Notes under the pieces: generated by a model
Database searches by the model: none
What the model was told of the DNA's origin: nothing
The model's input: only the letters and a program-made list of their open reading frames with translations
Position numbers and translations under genes: made by a program
In this document: positions 47,410 to 55,192 of the stretch, in pieces
How positions within the stretch are numbered: position 1 is the stretch's first letter
Layout of the letters: each line of letters begins with the position of its first letter
From: Bacteroidales bacterium
GTDB taxonomy: Bacteria > Bacteroidota > Bacteroidia > Bacteroidales > Bacteroidaceae
DNA length: 64,000 bases
Assembly: GCA_015060965.1 (NCBI GenBank)
Contig: SUXN01000008.1
Span: 1 to 64,000, forward strand
Direction of reading: 5' to 3'

Positions 47410-47679
47410 ATGTATTTGGATTCAGAAAAAAAGAAAGAGATCTTTGGCACATACGGAACGTCTAGCACTGATACTGGTTCAGCAGAGAGCCAGATTGCAT
47501 TGTTCTCATACCGTATTGCACATTTGACGGAGCACCTTAAGGCTAACCGTAAGGACTATAGCACACAGAGAGCTTTGACAATGTTGGTAGGTAAGCGTCG
47601 TTCACTCCTTAACTATCTTAAGGACCGTGACATCAACCGTTACCGTGCTATCGTATCTAAGCTCGGCTTGCGTAGATAA
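47410..47679 (+). CDS. rpsO: 30S ribosomal protein S15
   Basis: 89 residues, the normal size. It has GSAESQIALFSYRIAHLTEHL, a Bacteroidetes variant of the S15 core, then H-L-K-RKDYSTQRALTMLVGKRRSLLNYL and the C-terminal RDINRYRAIVSKLGLRR. Single-gene unit with its own promoter, structured leader and a strong terminator. Confidence 0.97.
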   Translation: MYLDSEKKKEIFGTYGTSSTDTGSAESQIALFSYRIAHLTEHLKANRKDYSTQRALTMLVGKRRSLLNYLKDRDINRYRAIVSKLGLRR

Positions 47680-47699
47680 TCTGCGTCAAGAACGTTTAA

Positions 47700-47735
47700 A
47701 AGCGAGATTTTCACAGAAAATCTCGCTTTTTTTTA
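47700..47735 (+). terminator. Rho-independent terminator of rpsO
   Basis: 13-bp stem AAGCGAGATTTTC / GAAAATCTCGCTT with an ACA loop, then eight further T's. Confidence 0.95.
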
Positions 47736-47754
47736 TTAAGTGCGAGCGATTTTT

Positions 47755-47928
47755 AAGCGCCAATTAATAAGGTCTTTTAAACGTTTAATGTTTAATTGTG
47801 TTATGTGACGAAATTGTTAAACCTTATCCCCCCTAACCTCGCTCGTTAACTGTTCAACTTTCATCTTTCATCTTTCATCTTTCATCTTTCAACTTTCAAC
47901 TTTCAACTTTCAACTTTCAACCTTAAAC
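47755..47928. repeat. Heptamer-register element with AAGCGCC box
   Basis: From 47755 the sequence can be read in 7-nt units: AAGCGCC, AATTAAT, AAGGTCT, TTTAAAC, then GTTTAAT twice and two degenerate units to 47810. After a non-repeated middle, 47859-47921 is an exact run of four TTTCATC and five TTTCAAC, bordered by the degenerate units GTTCAAC and CTTAAAC. The run ends ten bases from the 3' end of the minus-strand unknown gene. Confidence 0.85.
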
Positions 47929-47930
47929 AA

Positions 47931-48935
47931 TTATCCCCTATCCTTTATGATTTCTGGCAGCTCTATGAGTCTGCTGTCAATGGGAATGTTGTGCGCTTTT
48001 GTACGGCCGTGGGCCGGGATATAGTTGCTGGCAATGTCGAACCTCAACTTGCTCAAGAAGCATTTCCTTATAATCGACAGGTTTTTGTGCAGCGGGTTGC
48101 TGCAGGGGTCGGTCAAAGCTTTAAACATGCGGTTGACCACGGTCGGGTTCTTGCGCCCTGATACCGCGCTGTAAATGTTCTTGAGTTCGCTCTCGTAATC
48201 CTGGATATCCTTGAGTACTATTCCTTCGGGGTGCTGAAGGAACAGTATGTACAATGCTTTTGGCAATGGCTCCAACTTTATGCTTATCTGCGGGTAGAGC
48301 GGCAGGGTGATGTTGAACCTGTTGTCGAAGCGGATAGGGCTGACTGTGTCGCAATGTCCGCAAGAGAGGTTGTCGGCAAGAAGGTCACATCCAAGGAACT
48401 CGCTGTTGTCCCACTGTGGCAGGCCTTCCTCGTTCTCCTCCTGTGGCATCCTGAATTTGTTGTCAATGGAGGTTCCGTTGCTGTAACGTGCAATGTCGCA
48501 ACGTACCACATTGTCAAGGAATTTGTACAAGGTTGTCAGATAGTCTCCCTCGCGGTTGAAATCGTCCTCGCACAGAATCTCTGCGCTGTACCTGCCGTCA
48601 GTTGTAGGCGTTACGCTATATATGTATATCAGGTGGCTCTTTGCCTCTTTCTTGAATTTGTCCCTGATCTCTTTCACGCGGCTGTTGAGTTCTTCCTTTC
48701 CCAATGTTGGGCATTGGCGCAGGACGAGATTTTTCAGCGAGCGTGAGCCGAACAGCGAACTGTGCACGATGTTGAATGCTGCGTAACGGACACCGCGCTG
48801 TGCCAGATGCTTCTCGATGCTCTTCTGGTGTCCGCGTATGTAGCGGTTCAGCGCCTTGTCGCCCTCTCCCTCAATGAGAAAAAACGACAGTGATGTTCCC
48901 TGGTATATGCTTGATATGTCGGTGTACTGTTTCAT
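47931..48935 (-). CDS. Conserved hypothetical protein, no recognised family
   Basis: 334 residues, soluble, no signal peptide or membrane span. The N-terminal half (about 1-150) is mixed alpha/beta with a basic helix (EIRDKFKKEAKSHL). A CGHC pair lies near 190-195 after GCDLLADNLS. The C-terminal third (about 215-310) holds LEPLPKALYILFLQHPEGI and RKNPTVVNRMFKALTD, ending in a basic IIRKCFLSKLRFD segment; I recall this PLPKALYILFLxHPEGI-type module from other Bacteroidetes hypothetical proteins, without a known function. Single gene with a TTCG-type promoter, flanked downstream by a heptamer repeat element. Confidence 0.75.
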   Translation of the reverse strand: MKQYTDISSIYQGTSLSFFLIEGEGDKALNRYIRGHQKSIEKHLAQRGVRYAAFNIVHSSLFGSRSLKNLVLRQCPTLGKEELNSRVKEIRDKFKKEAKSHLIYIYSVTPTTDGRYSAEILCEDDFNREGDYLTTLYKFLDNVVRCDIARYSNGTSIDNKFRMPQEENEEGLPQWDNSEFLGCDLLADNLSCGHCDTVSPIRFDNRFNITLPLYPQISIKLEPLPKALYILFLQHPEGIVLKDIQDYESELKNIYSAVSGRKNPTVVNRMFKALTDPCSNPLHKNLSIIRKCFLSKLRFDIASNYIPAHGRTKAHNIPIDSRLIELPEIIKDRG

Positions 48936-48967
48936 GGCTGTATGTTGCCGGGTGTGTCCGGCTGTTA

Positions 48968-48975
48968 CGAATGTA
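48968..48975 (-). promoter_or_regulatory. Possible -7 box for the unknown gene (TTCG variant)
   Basis: Minus strand TACATTCG, 32 bases before the ATG. Confidence 0.4.
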
Positions 48976-49091
48976 CAACTTAATATTGAAATAACAATTG
49001 TTCCGCAATAAATTTCTTCTGCTAACTTTTAAGTGTCGTGCGCCGGGCAAAATAGGGACTGTCTCTTTGCCGGAAAATATGGAATAATGAT

Positions 49092-49099
49092 TATCTTTG
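49092..49099 (+). promoter_or_regulatory. -7 box for the menA unit
   Basis: TATCTTTG consensus box, 53 bases before the menA ATG. Confidence 0.6.
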
Positions 49100-49152
49100 T
49101 ACGATATAAACCTAGATGATATGATATAATTATAATTTAACTGAACAATATT

Positions 49153-50049
49153 ATGGAGAAGAAAACTCATAGTCTCAAGGCGTGGTTCTTTGCAACGCGT
49201 CCCTGGTCGTTCCCTGCTTCGGCAATGCCCATAACCGTTGCGCTTGCCTTTCTCTTCTGGCAAGGGTTGCCGGTGGATTGGGCGGTAGGAATATGGACAC
49301 TTGTCAACGTTGTCCTCTTTCATGCTGCGGCTAACTGCTGGAGCGACTATTTCGACTACAAGAAAGGGGTTGACCGCGATGATACCATCGGAGGCGTCTC
49401 AATAACAAGCGGCGAGTTCAAGGCGTCCGAGATAAAGGCTCTTGCCATGGGACTGCTTGCTGTTTCGGTGCTTTCTGGTATAGCATTGTTGCTTTGTACA
49501 GGCCTGCCCACACTCTATCTTGGCTTGGCGGGCAGTCTGCTTATAGTGCTTTATCCATGGCTGAAATATCACGCGTTGGGTGATGTGGATATCTTCCTCA
49601 CCTTCTCGCTGTTGCCGATTCTGGGAACATCATACGTGGCTACAGGCTGTTTCCACACATCTGTGTTGTGGCTCACCTTGCCGATAGGTCTAATTACAGT
49701 GGGCATACTGCACGTGAACAACAGCCGTGACATTGAACACGACGGACGTGCCGGTATACACACCTTTGCCATGCTCATTGGCGCGAAGGCGTCTGCAGTA
49801 GTATATTGCATCGAGGTGCTGCTGCCTTTTGTGTGGGTGGCTGTTGCCGCAGCTGTGGGTATCTTCCCATGGTGGTCGTTGCTGGTGCTCGTGGCGCTGA
49901 AGCCTGCTGCCGATAATGCGAGTGCTGCAATGTGCTTCCCGGCCGAGGGTATCGAGGCTCTCAGGGGCGTTGACGAGAAGACAGCCCAGCTGCAGCTGAT
50001 CTTCAGCTTGCTGTTTACAGTGTCGTTCTTTGTAGATAAGCTGCTGTGA
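49153..50049 (+). CDS. menA: 1,4-dihydroxy-2-naphthoate polyprenyltransferase (UbiA family)
   Basis: Integral membrane prenyltransferase giving demethylmenaquinone. The two Asp-rich motifs are NCWSDYFDYKKGVD and NNSRDIEHDGRAG; about eight membrane spans. The N-terminal ATRPWSFPASAMPI is typical of MenA rather than other UbiA members. 298 residues. Its TGA stop overlaps the CPBP start (TGATG). Confidence 0.92.
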   Translation: MEKKTHSLKAWFFATRPWSFPASAMPITVALAFLFWQGLPVDWAVGIWTLVNVVLFHAAANCWSDYFDYKKGVDRDDTIGGVSITSGEFKASEIKALAMGLLAVSVLSGIALLLCTGLPTLYLGLAGSLLIVLYPWLKYHALGDVDIFLTFSLLPILGTSYVATGCFHTSVLWLTLPIGLITVGILHVNNSRDIEHDGRAGIHTFAMLIGAKASAVVYCIEVLLPFVWVAVAAAVGIFPWWSLLVLVALKPAADNASAAMCFPAEGIEALRGVDEKTAQLQLIFSLLFTVSFFVDKLL

Positions 50050-50666
50050 TGAAGAGACTTGCCTTTACAATAGTGCTTGCCTTTGTGCTGTGGACCATAA
50101 TGTTCAGTCCTTGGACAGCCCCGCACGTCAACTTCTGGTGGATGATGACCGTATCGGCATGCGTGCTCTCCCTGTTCGCGACACTCTTCCGCCCGGGTTG
50201 GTGGCGCAGGGTGCATATAACCCCGATGAACATCATGTGGGGCGTGCTCATTGCCGTCGCACTGTGGGGTGTCTTCTGGGTGGGCGACAAGCTGTCGCAG
50301 CTTATGTTCGACTTTGCACGTCCGCAAGTCGATACGATATACGGGATGAAAGAGGGCGAGTCGCCCTTGTTGCTCACTCTGCTGATGCTCTTCCTCATAG
50401 GACCTGCCGAGGAGATTTTCTGGCGCGGATATGTGCAGCAGAGCCTCTCGGAGCGTTGGGACGCAAATGCAGGCTTTGTTGTCACCACAGCCATCTATGC
50501 ACTTGTGCACGCAGGGTCGTTCAACTTCATGCTCACTATGGCTGCCCTTGTGGCGGGCTTTGCGTGGGGCTTGCTCTACCGCCTGTTCCCCGAGAGATTC
50601 GCGGCTATCATAATATCACACGCACTATGGGACGTGGCGGTATTCATATGGTTCCCCATAATGTAA
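50049..50666 (+). CDS. CPBP (CAAX/Abi) family intramembrane metalloprotease
   Basis: 205 residues, about six spans. The glutamate-protease motif AEEIFWRGYV (EExxxR), the ALVHAGSFN motif and the third HALWD motif are all intact, so it is probably active. Substrates are unknown; bacterial members range from bacteriocin immunity to protein processing. Coupled to menA by a one-base overlap, and radA follows after 12 bases. Confidence 0.88.
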   Translation: MKRLAFTIVLAFVLWTIMFSPWTAPHVNFWWMMTVSACVLSLFATLFRPGWWRRVHITPMNIMWGVLIAVALWGVFWVGDKLSQLMFDFARPQVDTIYGMKEGESPLLLTLLMLFLIGPAEEIFWRGYVQQSLSERWDANAGFVVTTAIYALVHAGSFNFMLTMAALVAGFAWGLLYRLFPERFAAIIISHALWDVAVFIWFPIM

Positions 50667-50678
50667 ATCCCAATTGAT

Positions 50679-52046
50679 ATGGCAAAGGAAAAAAGTATAT
50701 TCTTGTGTAACAGCTGTGGCTACGAGTCACCCAAATGGGCGGGTAAATGCCCTTCGTGCGGTGCGTGGAACAGCTTTGTCGAGAAGGTGGTGAGGAACAC
50801 TCCTGCCTCGCGCGGAGTATCACAACAGGCCGACCGCCTGTTGTCGCAGCCGGTGCTCATAGATGATGTGGCCACTGATGCGCTGCCACGTATTGACTTG
50901 GGCGATGCCGAACTGAACCGCGTGTTGGGCGGTGGCCTTGTACCGGGCTCTCTTGTGCTGTTGGGCGGTGAACCGGGCATCGGAAAGTCGACACTCGTGT
51001 TGCAGACAATCCTGGGTATGCCCTCGCGCAGGGTGCTTTATGTATCGGGCGAGGAGAGCGTGCAGCAGATAAAACTGCGTGCCGACCGTATAACGCACGA
51101 GCGTGGCAACTGCCATATAGTATGCGAGACCTCTCTTGAGACGGTATTCACACATATAAAGAATGTGGCTCCCGAACTGCTTGTCGTCGATTCTATACAG
51201 ACTATGTGCAGCGAGGCTGTGGATTCGTCACCCGGCAGCATGTCGCAGGTACGCGAGTGCACTGCAATGCTCCTGAAGTTCGCAAAGGAGAACAATGTCC
51301 CTGTAATCCTCATCGGTCACATAACAAAGGACGGTGCCATTGCAGGCCCGAAGATTCTGGAGCACATAGTGGATGTGGTCATACAGTTCGAGGGCGACCA
51401 GCATCATATATACCGTGTGTTGCGCTCGATAAAGAACCGCTTCGGCAGCACAGCCGAGCTGGGAATCTACGAGATGCGCCGCGAGGGGCTCAGACAGGTC
51501 ACCAACCCCTCGGAACTGCTGCTGAGCGACCGTCACTTCGGCATGAGCGGTGTGGCAATAGCCTCGGCAATAGAGGGAGTGAGCCCGTTCCTCATCGAGA
51601 CACAGGCACTCGTGAGCACGGCTGCATACGGCACGCCTCAGCGCTCGGCTACAGGTTTTGACATACGCCGCATGAATATGCTGCTTGCAGTGCTTGAGAA
51701 GCGTGTGGGCTTCAAACTCGCGCAGAAGGATGTCTACCTGAATATTGCAGGAGGCCTGCGTGTCAACGACCCGGCAATAGACCTGTCGGTAATAAGCGCT
51801 ATCCTCTCAAGCAATATGGATGTCGAGATTGAACCTACAATATGTATGGCAGGCGAGGTGGGCCTCTCGGGTGAGATACGCCCTGTGAACCGCATTGAGC
51901 AACGTATTGCCGAGGCTGCTAAGCTGGGATTCAAGCAGATTGTTGTCCCCAAGAGCAATACCAAACGCCTTGATACAGCGCGCTTCGGCATTGAGGTGCT
52001 CCATGTGAGCAAGGTAGAAGAGGCCTTCCGCCTGATATTCGGATGA
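50679..52046 (+). CDS. radA: DNA repair protein RadA
   Basis: Branch-migration helicase of homologous recombination; 455 residues. The N-terminal zinc finger has Cys10, Cys13, Cys24 and Cys27. The RecA-like core has GGEPGIGKSTL near residue 96 and the RadA-specific KNRFGS. The C-terminal Lon-like domain contains AGEVGLSGEIRPV. All motifs are intact. Confidence 0.96.
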   Translation: MAKEKSIFLCNSCGYESPKWAGKCPSCGAWNSFVEKVVRNTPASRGVSQQADRLLSQPVLIDDVATDALPRIDLGDAELNRVLGGGLVPGSLVLLGGEPGIGKSTLVLQTILGMPSRRVLYVSGEESVQQIKLRADRITHERGNCHIVCETSLETVFTHIKNVAPELLVVDSIQTMCSEAVDSSPGSMSQVRECTAMLLKFAKENNVPVILIGHITKDGAIAGPKILEHIVDVVIQFEGDQHHIYRVLRSIKNRFGSTAELGIYEMRREGLRQVTNPSELLLSDRHFGMSGVAIASAIEGVSPFLIETQALVSTAAYGTPQRSATGFDIRRMNMLLAVLEKRVGFKLAQKDVYLNIAGGLRVNDPAIDLSVISAILSSNMDVEIEPTICMAGEVGLSGEIRPVNRIEQRIAEAAKLGFKQIVVPKSNTKRLDTARFGIEVLHVSKVEEAFRLIFG

Positions 52047-52058
52047 GTTTTTTTGGAA

Positions 52059-52114
52059 CTGAAATGTGAAATGCAGGTCCGTTTTCACGTTTCCGCTTTC
52101 CGTTTTCCGTTTAA
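52059..52114. repeat. Eight-unit inverted heptamer element in the radA-oxidoreductase spacer
   Basis: Exact 7-nt register: CTGAAAT and GTGAAAT, a GCAGGTC centre, then CGTTTTC, ACGTTTC, CGCTTTC, CGTTTTC and CGTTTAA. The right units are approximately the complement of the left ones. It fills nearly all of the 72-base spacer and ends four bases before the next start codon. Confidence 0.8.
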
Positions 52115-52118
52115 TAGT

Positions 52119-53717
52119 ATGGTACACGAATTTCAGATAAGAGTGCAGCCGCACGAGGCTGCCAATGAGCAGTCGCTCAAGCGTTATATCGCCCGTGAGA
52201 AGGGCATGGATGAACGCACCATTACGGCGGTGCGCGTGCTGCGTCGCAGCATCGATGCCCGTCAGCGCATAATATATATGAACCTTACCGTGCGTGTCTT
52301 TGTCAATGAGATGCCGCAGATGGATGAGTATGTAAGCCGTGAGTATGGCAATGTCGAGGGTAGGCAGCCTGTCATTGTGGTGGGAGCCGGCCCGGCGGGT
52401 CTCTTTGCGGCGCTCAAGCTCATTGAGAACGGTATCCGCCCCATTGTTGTGGAGCGTGGCCGTGATGTGCGCGCACGCAAACTCGACCTTGCGCAGATAT
52501 CCCGTACGCACAAGGTGAATCCCGAGTCGAACTACTGCTTCGGCGAGGGCGGTGCTGGAGCATATTCCGACGGCAAACTCTACACACGCAGCAAGAAGCG
52601 TGGTAGCATAGAGGGTGTACTCAATATCTTCTGTCAGCATGGCGCAAGCCCCACGATACTTGCCGACGCCCATCCTCACATAGGTACCGACAAACTGCCG
52701 CGTATCATCGAGAACATCCGCAACCGCATAATTGAGTGTGGCGGTGAGGTACGTTTCGAGACACGCATGGAGGAACTGCTCATCAAGGACAACAAGGTGT
52801 GCGGTATACGTACCGACAAAGGAGAGATACTCGCTCCTGCGGTCATACTCGCTACGGGCCATTCGGCAAAGGATGTCTACCGTACCCTGCACGCAGGGGG
52901 CATAGCTCTTGAGGCAAAGGGCTTTGCTGTTGGAGTGCGCCTTGAACATCCCTCGGAGCTCATTGACCGCATACAGTACCACTCGCCCAATGGACGCGGC
53001 AAATATCTCCCGGCGGCAGAGTACAGTTTCACGACACAGGTCGACGGGCGCGGCGTCTACAGCTTCTGTATGTGTCCCGGTGGAGTGGTGGTGCCTTCGG
53101 CATCGGCGGCAGGCGAGTTGCTTGTCAACGGAATGTCGCCTTCTCACCGCGGCGGCAAATGGAGCAACTCGGGAATGGTTGTGCAGATAAACCCCGAGGA
53201 TGTGCTGCATCCCGATATGAAAATAGATTGTGAGGATATACTTCCCGTGCCCGATGACTCCCCGTTGCGTGTGATGAACTTTCAGGAGCAGCTGGAACAT
53301 ATCTGTTGGGTCATGGGTAACCGCAAGCAGACAGCTCCAGCACAGCGCATGACCGATTTTGTGCGCGGAAAGCTCAGCTACGATCTCCCGCATAGCTCAT
53401 ACGCTCCAGGGCTCATCTCCTCGCCGTTGCACTTCTGGATGCCCAAATTCGTCTCTTCGCGCCTGCAGAGAGGATTCGAGCAGTTCGGGCGCATGTCACG
53501 CGGCTTCCTCACAAGCGATGCTACCATGATAGGTGTAGAGACACGTACCTCCTCGCCCGTGCGTATCGTGCGTGACAATGATACCTTGCAACATGTGACT
53601 GTCGAAGGACTTTTTCCTTGCGGCGAGGGTGCAGGCTATGCCGGCGGCATCGTCTCGGCTGCGGTCGACGGCGAGCGTTGCGCAATAGCTGCAAAGGAGT
53701 ATGTGGGGAATGTTTAA
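52119..53717 (+). CDS. FAD-dependent oxidoreductase (COG2509-type)
   Basis: 532 residues. A small N-terminal domain (about 1-80) precedes the dinucleotide-binding motif VVGAGPAGLFAALKL (near 88-102), followed by VVERG and the GEGGAGAYSDGKLYT block. A C-terminal FAD-contact region reads FPCGEGAGYAGGIVSAAVDG. The electron donor and substrate are not known. The ATG at 52119 is chosen because an upstream TTG-initiated extension would translate the heptamer repeat and has no family resemblance. Confidence 0.88.
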   Translation: MVHEFQIRVQPHEAANEQSLKRYIAREKGMDERTITAVRVLRRSIDARQRIIYMNLTVRVFVNEMPQMDEYVSREYGNVEGRQPVIVVGAGPAGLFAALKLIENGIRPIVVERGRDVRARKLDLAQISRTHKVNPESNYCFGEGGAGAYSDGKLYTRSKKRGSIEGVLNIFCQHGASPTILADAHPHIGTDKLPRIIENIRNRIIECGGEVRFETRMEELLIKDNKVCGIRTDKGEILAPAVILATGHSAKDVYRTLHAGGIALEAKGFAVGVRLEHPSELIDRIQYHSPNGRGKYLPAAEYSFTTQVDGRGVYSFCMCPGGVVVPSASAAGELLVNGMSPSHRGGKWSNSGMVVQINPEDVLHPDMKIDCEDILPVPDDSPLRVMNFQEQLEHICWVMGNRKQTAPAQRMTDFVRGKLSYDLPHSSYAPGLISSPLHFWMPKFVSSRLQRGFEQFGRMSRGFLTSDATMIGVETRTSSPVRIVRDNDTLQHVTVEGLFPCGEGAGYAGGIVSAAVDGERCAIAAKEYVGNV

Positions 53718-53806
53718 TGGTTGAATGTTTGGGGTTATAGGTGACAGGTAAGGGAAAGTTGTACCCCTCTTCATTACACACTACACATTACCCGTTACCC
53801 ATTACC
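53712..53806. repeat. Inverted heptamer element between the oxidoreductase and manA
   Basis: Left arm (53712-53753) has six 7-nt units including GTTTAAT, GGTTATA, GGTGACA and GGTAAGG. Right arm (53772-53806) has five: CATTACA, CACTACA, CATTACC, CGTTACC and CATTACC. The right units are near-complements of the left. The left arm starts inside the last codons of the oxidoreductase gene. Confidence 0.75.
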
Positions 53807-53817
53807 CACCAATAGCC

Positions 53818-53869
53818 ATTATACCGACAGCGGAGCACCTTTTTTATGGTGCTCCGCTGTCGGTATAAT
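53818..53869. terminator. 22-bp hairpin, bidirectional terminator
   Basis: Perfect 22-bp stem starting ATTATACCGACAGCGGAGCA with an eight-base T-rich loop, between convergent oxidoreductase and manA genes. Unusually long for a terminator and lacking a strong external T run. Confidence 0.7.
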
Positions 53870-53881
53870 ATGTATGTCTCA

Positions 53882-54847
53882 TCATACAATCCAGCTGCTC
53901 AACAGCTCCATGTCGCTTTCAGGGGTAATCTTGAGGGCTGTCGCTGTGGCGGGGACAAGGATGCTCTCGCCCTGACGCACTGTCATGCAGTTGCCTTCGT
54001 TGTCGGTGATGGTACCGTTGCCCTTTGTGCAGATGAGTATCACAAAAGAGTCAAGCTGTGCAAGCTCCATCTCGTAAGGTCTGGTGAGCTTGTAGAGTGA
54101 TGTGGTGAAGTAGGGACACGATACAAGCTCGGTACATTTGTCATTCTCTGCCACATAGTGTGTGCGGTAGTCATCCTGCACGCTGTAGTCGATGACTGCC
54201 TTGCTCTGCTCGGTGTGCAGCTCGCGTGGGTTGCCGTTGGCGTCCACGCGGTTGAAGTCATAGATGCGGTAGGTGATGTTCGATGTCTGCTGAATCTCTG
54301 CAATGAAGGCACCGGCACCGATGGAGTGGATGCGTCCTGCAGGCAGGAAGAAGAGGTCACCTGCCTTGATGTCATACTCGGCAAGCAGGTCGGTGATGGT
54401 GTTGTCGGCAATGCTTGCCTCATACTCCTCGGGTGTCACCTGTTTTGCAAAGCCTGAACGGAGGCTTGAGCCCGGGTCGGCGTCAACGACGTACCACATC
54501 TCGGTCTTTCCCTTTGACCGGTGGCGCTCCCATGCCTGCTCGTCGTTGGGGTGAACCTGGATTGAGAGGTCCTGACGTGCATCGATGAACTTGATGAGCA
54601 ACGGGAACTCATCACCGAAGCGCTCGAGGTTGGCCTTGCCAAGCAGGGCGGCACCGTCGCGCTTTATGAGCTCTGGGAGCAGCATTCCAGCATCGGGGCC
54701 CTCTGCAACAACCGACTCGTTCTCCTTTACACCTGAAATCTCCCAGCTCTCGCCAACAGACTTTGCGTCAGAAACAATTCCTTTATAAGGGATGATTTTG
54801 TCGCCACCCCACAACATTGATTTTAAAATGGGCTTGAATTTGTACAT
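53882..54847 (-). CDS. manA: Class I mannose-6-phosphate isomerase
   Basis: 321 residues, the short type I form. Zinc ligands lie in IQVHPND (Gln, His), KTEMWYV (Glu) and GRIHSIGAG (His). Interconverts mannose-6-P and fructose-6-P, feeding GDP-mannose/fucose for glycans. A single gene; no convincing -7 box was found in the upstream A+T-rich DNA. Confidence 0.94.
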   Translation of the reverse strand: MYKFKPILKSMLWGGDKIIPYKGIVSDAKSVGESWEISGVKENESVVAEGPDAGMLLPELIKRDGAALLGKANLERFGDEFPLLIKFIDARQDLSIQVHPNDEQAWERHRSKGKTEMWYVVDADPGSSLRSGFAKQVTPEEYEASIADNTITDLLAEYDIKAGDLFFLPAGRIHSIGAGAFIAEIQQTSNITYRIYDFNRVDANGNPRELHTEQSKAVIDYSVQDDYRTHYVAENDKCTELVSCPYFTTSLYKLTRPYEMELAQLDSFVILICTKGNGTITDNEGNCMTVRQGESILVPATATALKITPESDMELLSSWIV

Positions 54848-55032
54848 ATATGTAGTATTTTAAGGTTTTTGGCGTCTAATATGTGTGCTGCTTCTAAAAA
54901 ACAGCGTGTTTGGCAATATGAATCCAAACAATTTTTAAAAGTACACTATTTTTTGAAAAAAAGCAATTCGCAGTGGATTTATTCTTTATACAGACAATTT
55001 ATCTGTTAACGACTGTTAAAAAATAGGGGGGG

Positions 55033-55073
55033 GTAAAAATGTTTTACGCTACAGATATATTTTACTACTTTTG
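55033..55073 (+). promoter_or_regulatory. Promoter and operator-like repeat of the outer-membrane barrel gene
   Basis: TACTTTTG -7 box at 55066-55073. A perfect inverted repeat GTAAAA-ATG-TTTTAC (55033-55047) covers where the -33 contact should be. The 345-base spacer from manA is otherwise A+T-rich, apart from the repeat element at 55082. Confidence 0.5.
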
Positions 55074-55081
55074 TGGAGAAT

Positions 55082-55176
55082 GGTGAATGTCCAAAGTTTA
55101 ATGCTAAACGTTTTACAAGCGCCCATTAAGGACCTTGGAGCCTTTAGAGACCTTTAGGCCTTTATAAAATGGCGCT
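55082..55176. repeat. Heptamer element with AAGCGCC box in the barrel gene leader
   Basis: Units in 7-nt register from 55082: GGTGAAT, GTCCAAA, GTTTAAT, GCTAAAC, GTTTTAC, AAGCGCC, CATTAAG and further degenerate ones. AGCGCCCATT (55118-55127) can pair with AATGGCGCT (55168-55176) across a loop rich in CCTTTAG-like units. The hairpin base lies 16 bases before the start codon. Confidence 0.65.
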
Positions 55177-55192
55177 ATAATAATATATTATA

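Noticed and set aside
47859..47921. Possible CRISPR array or VNTR
   Set aside because: Units are only 7 nt with no spacers and no cas genes nearby; recorded as a heptamer repeat instead.
52053..52118. 22-codon N-terminal extension of the FAD oxidoreductase
   Set aside because: It starts with TTG and is made of the heptamer repeat.
51807..53393. 528-codon open frame on the minus strand
   Set aside because: Antisense to radA and the FAD oxidoreductase, both with complete motifs; the translation has no recognisable domain and is a codon-bias shadow.
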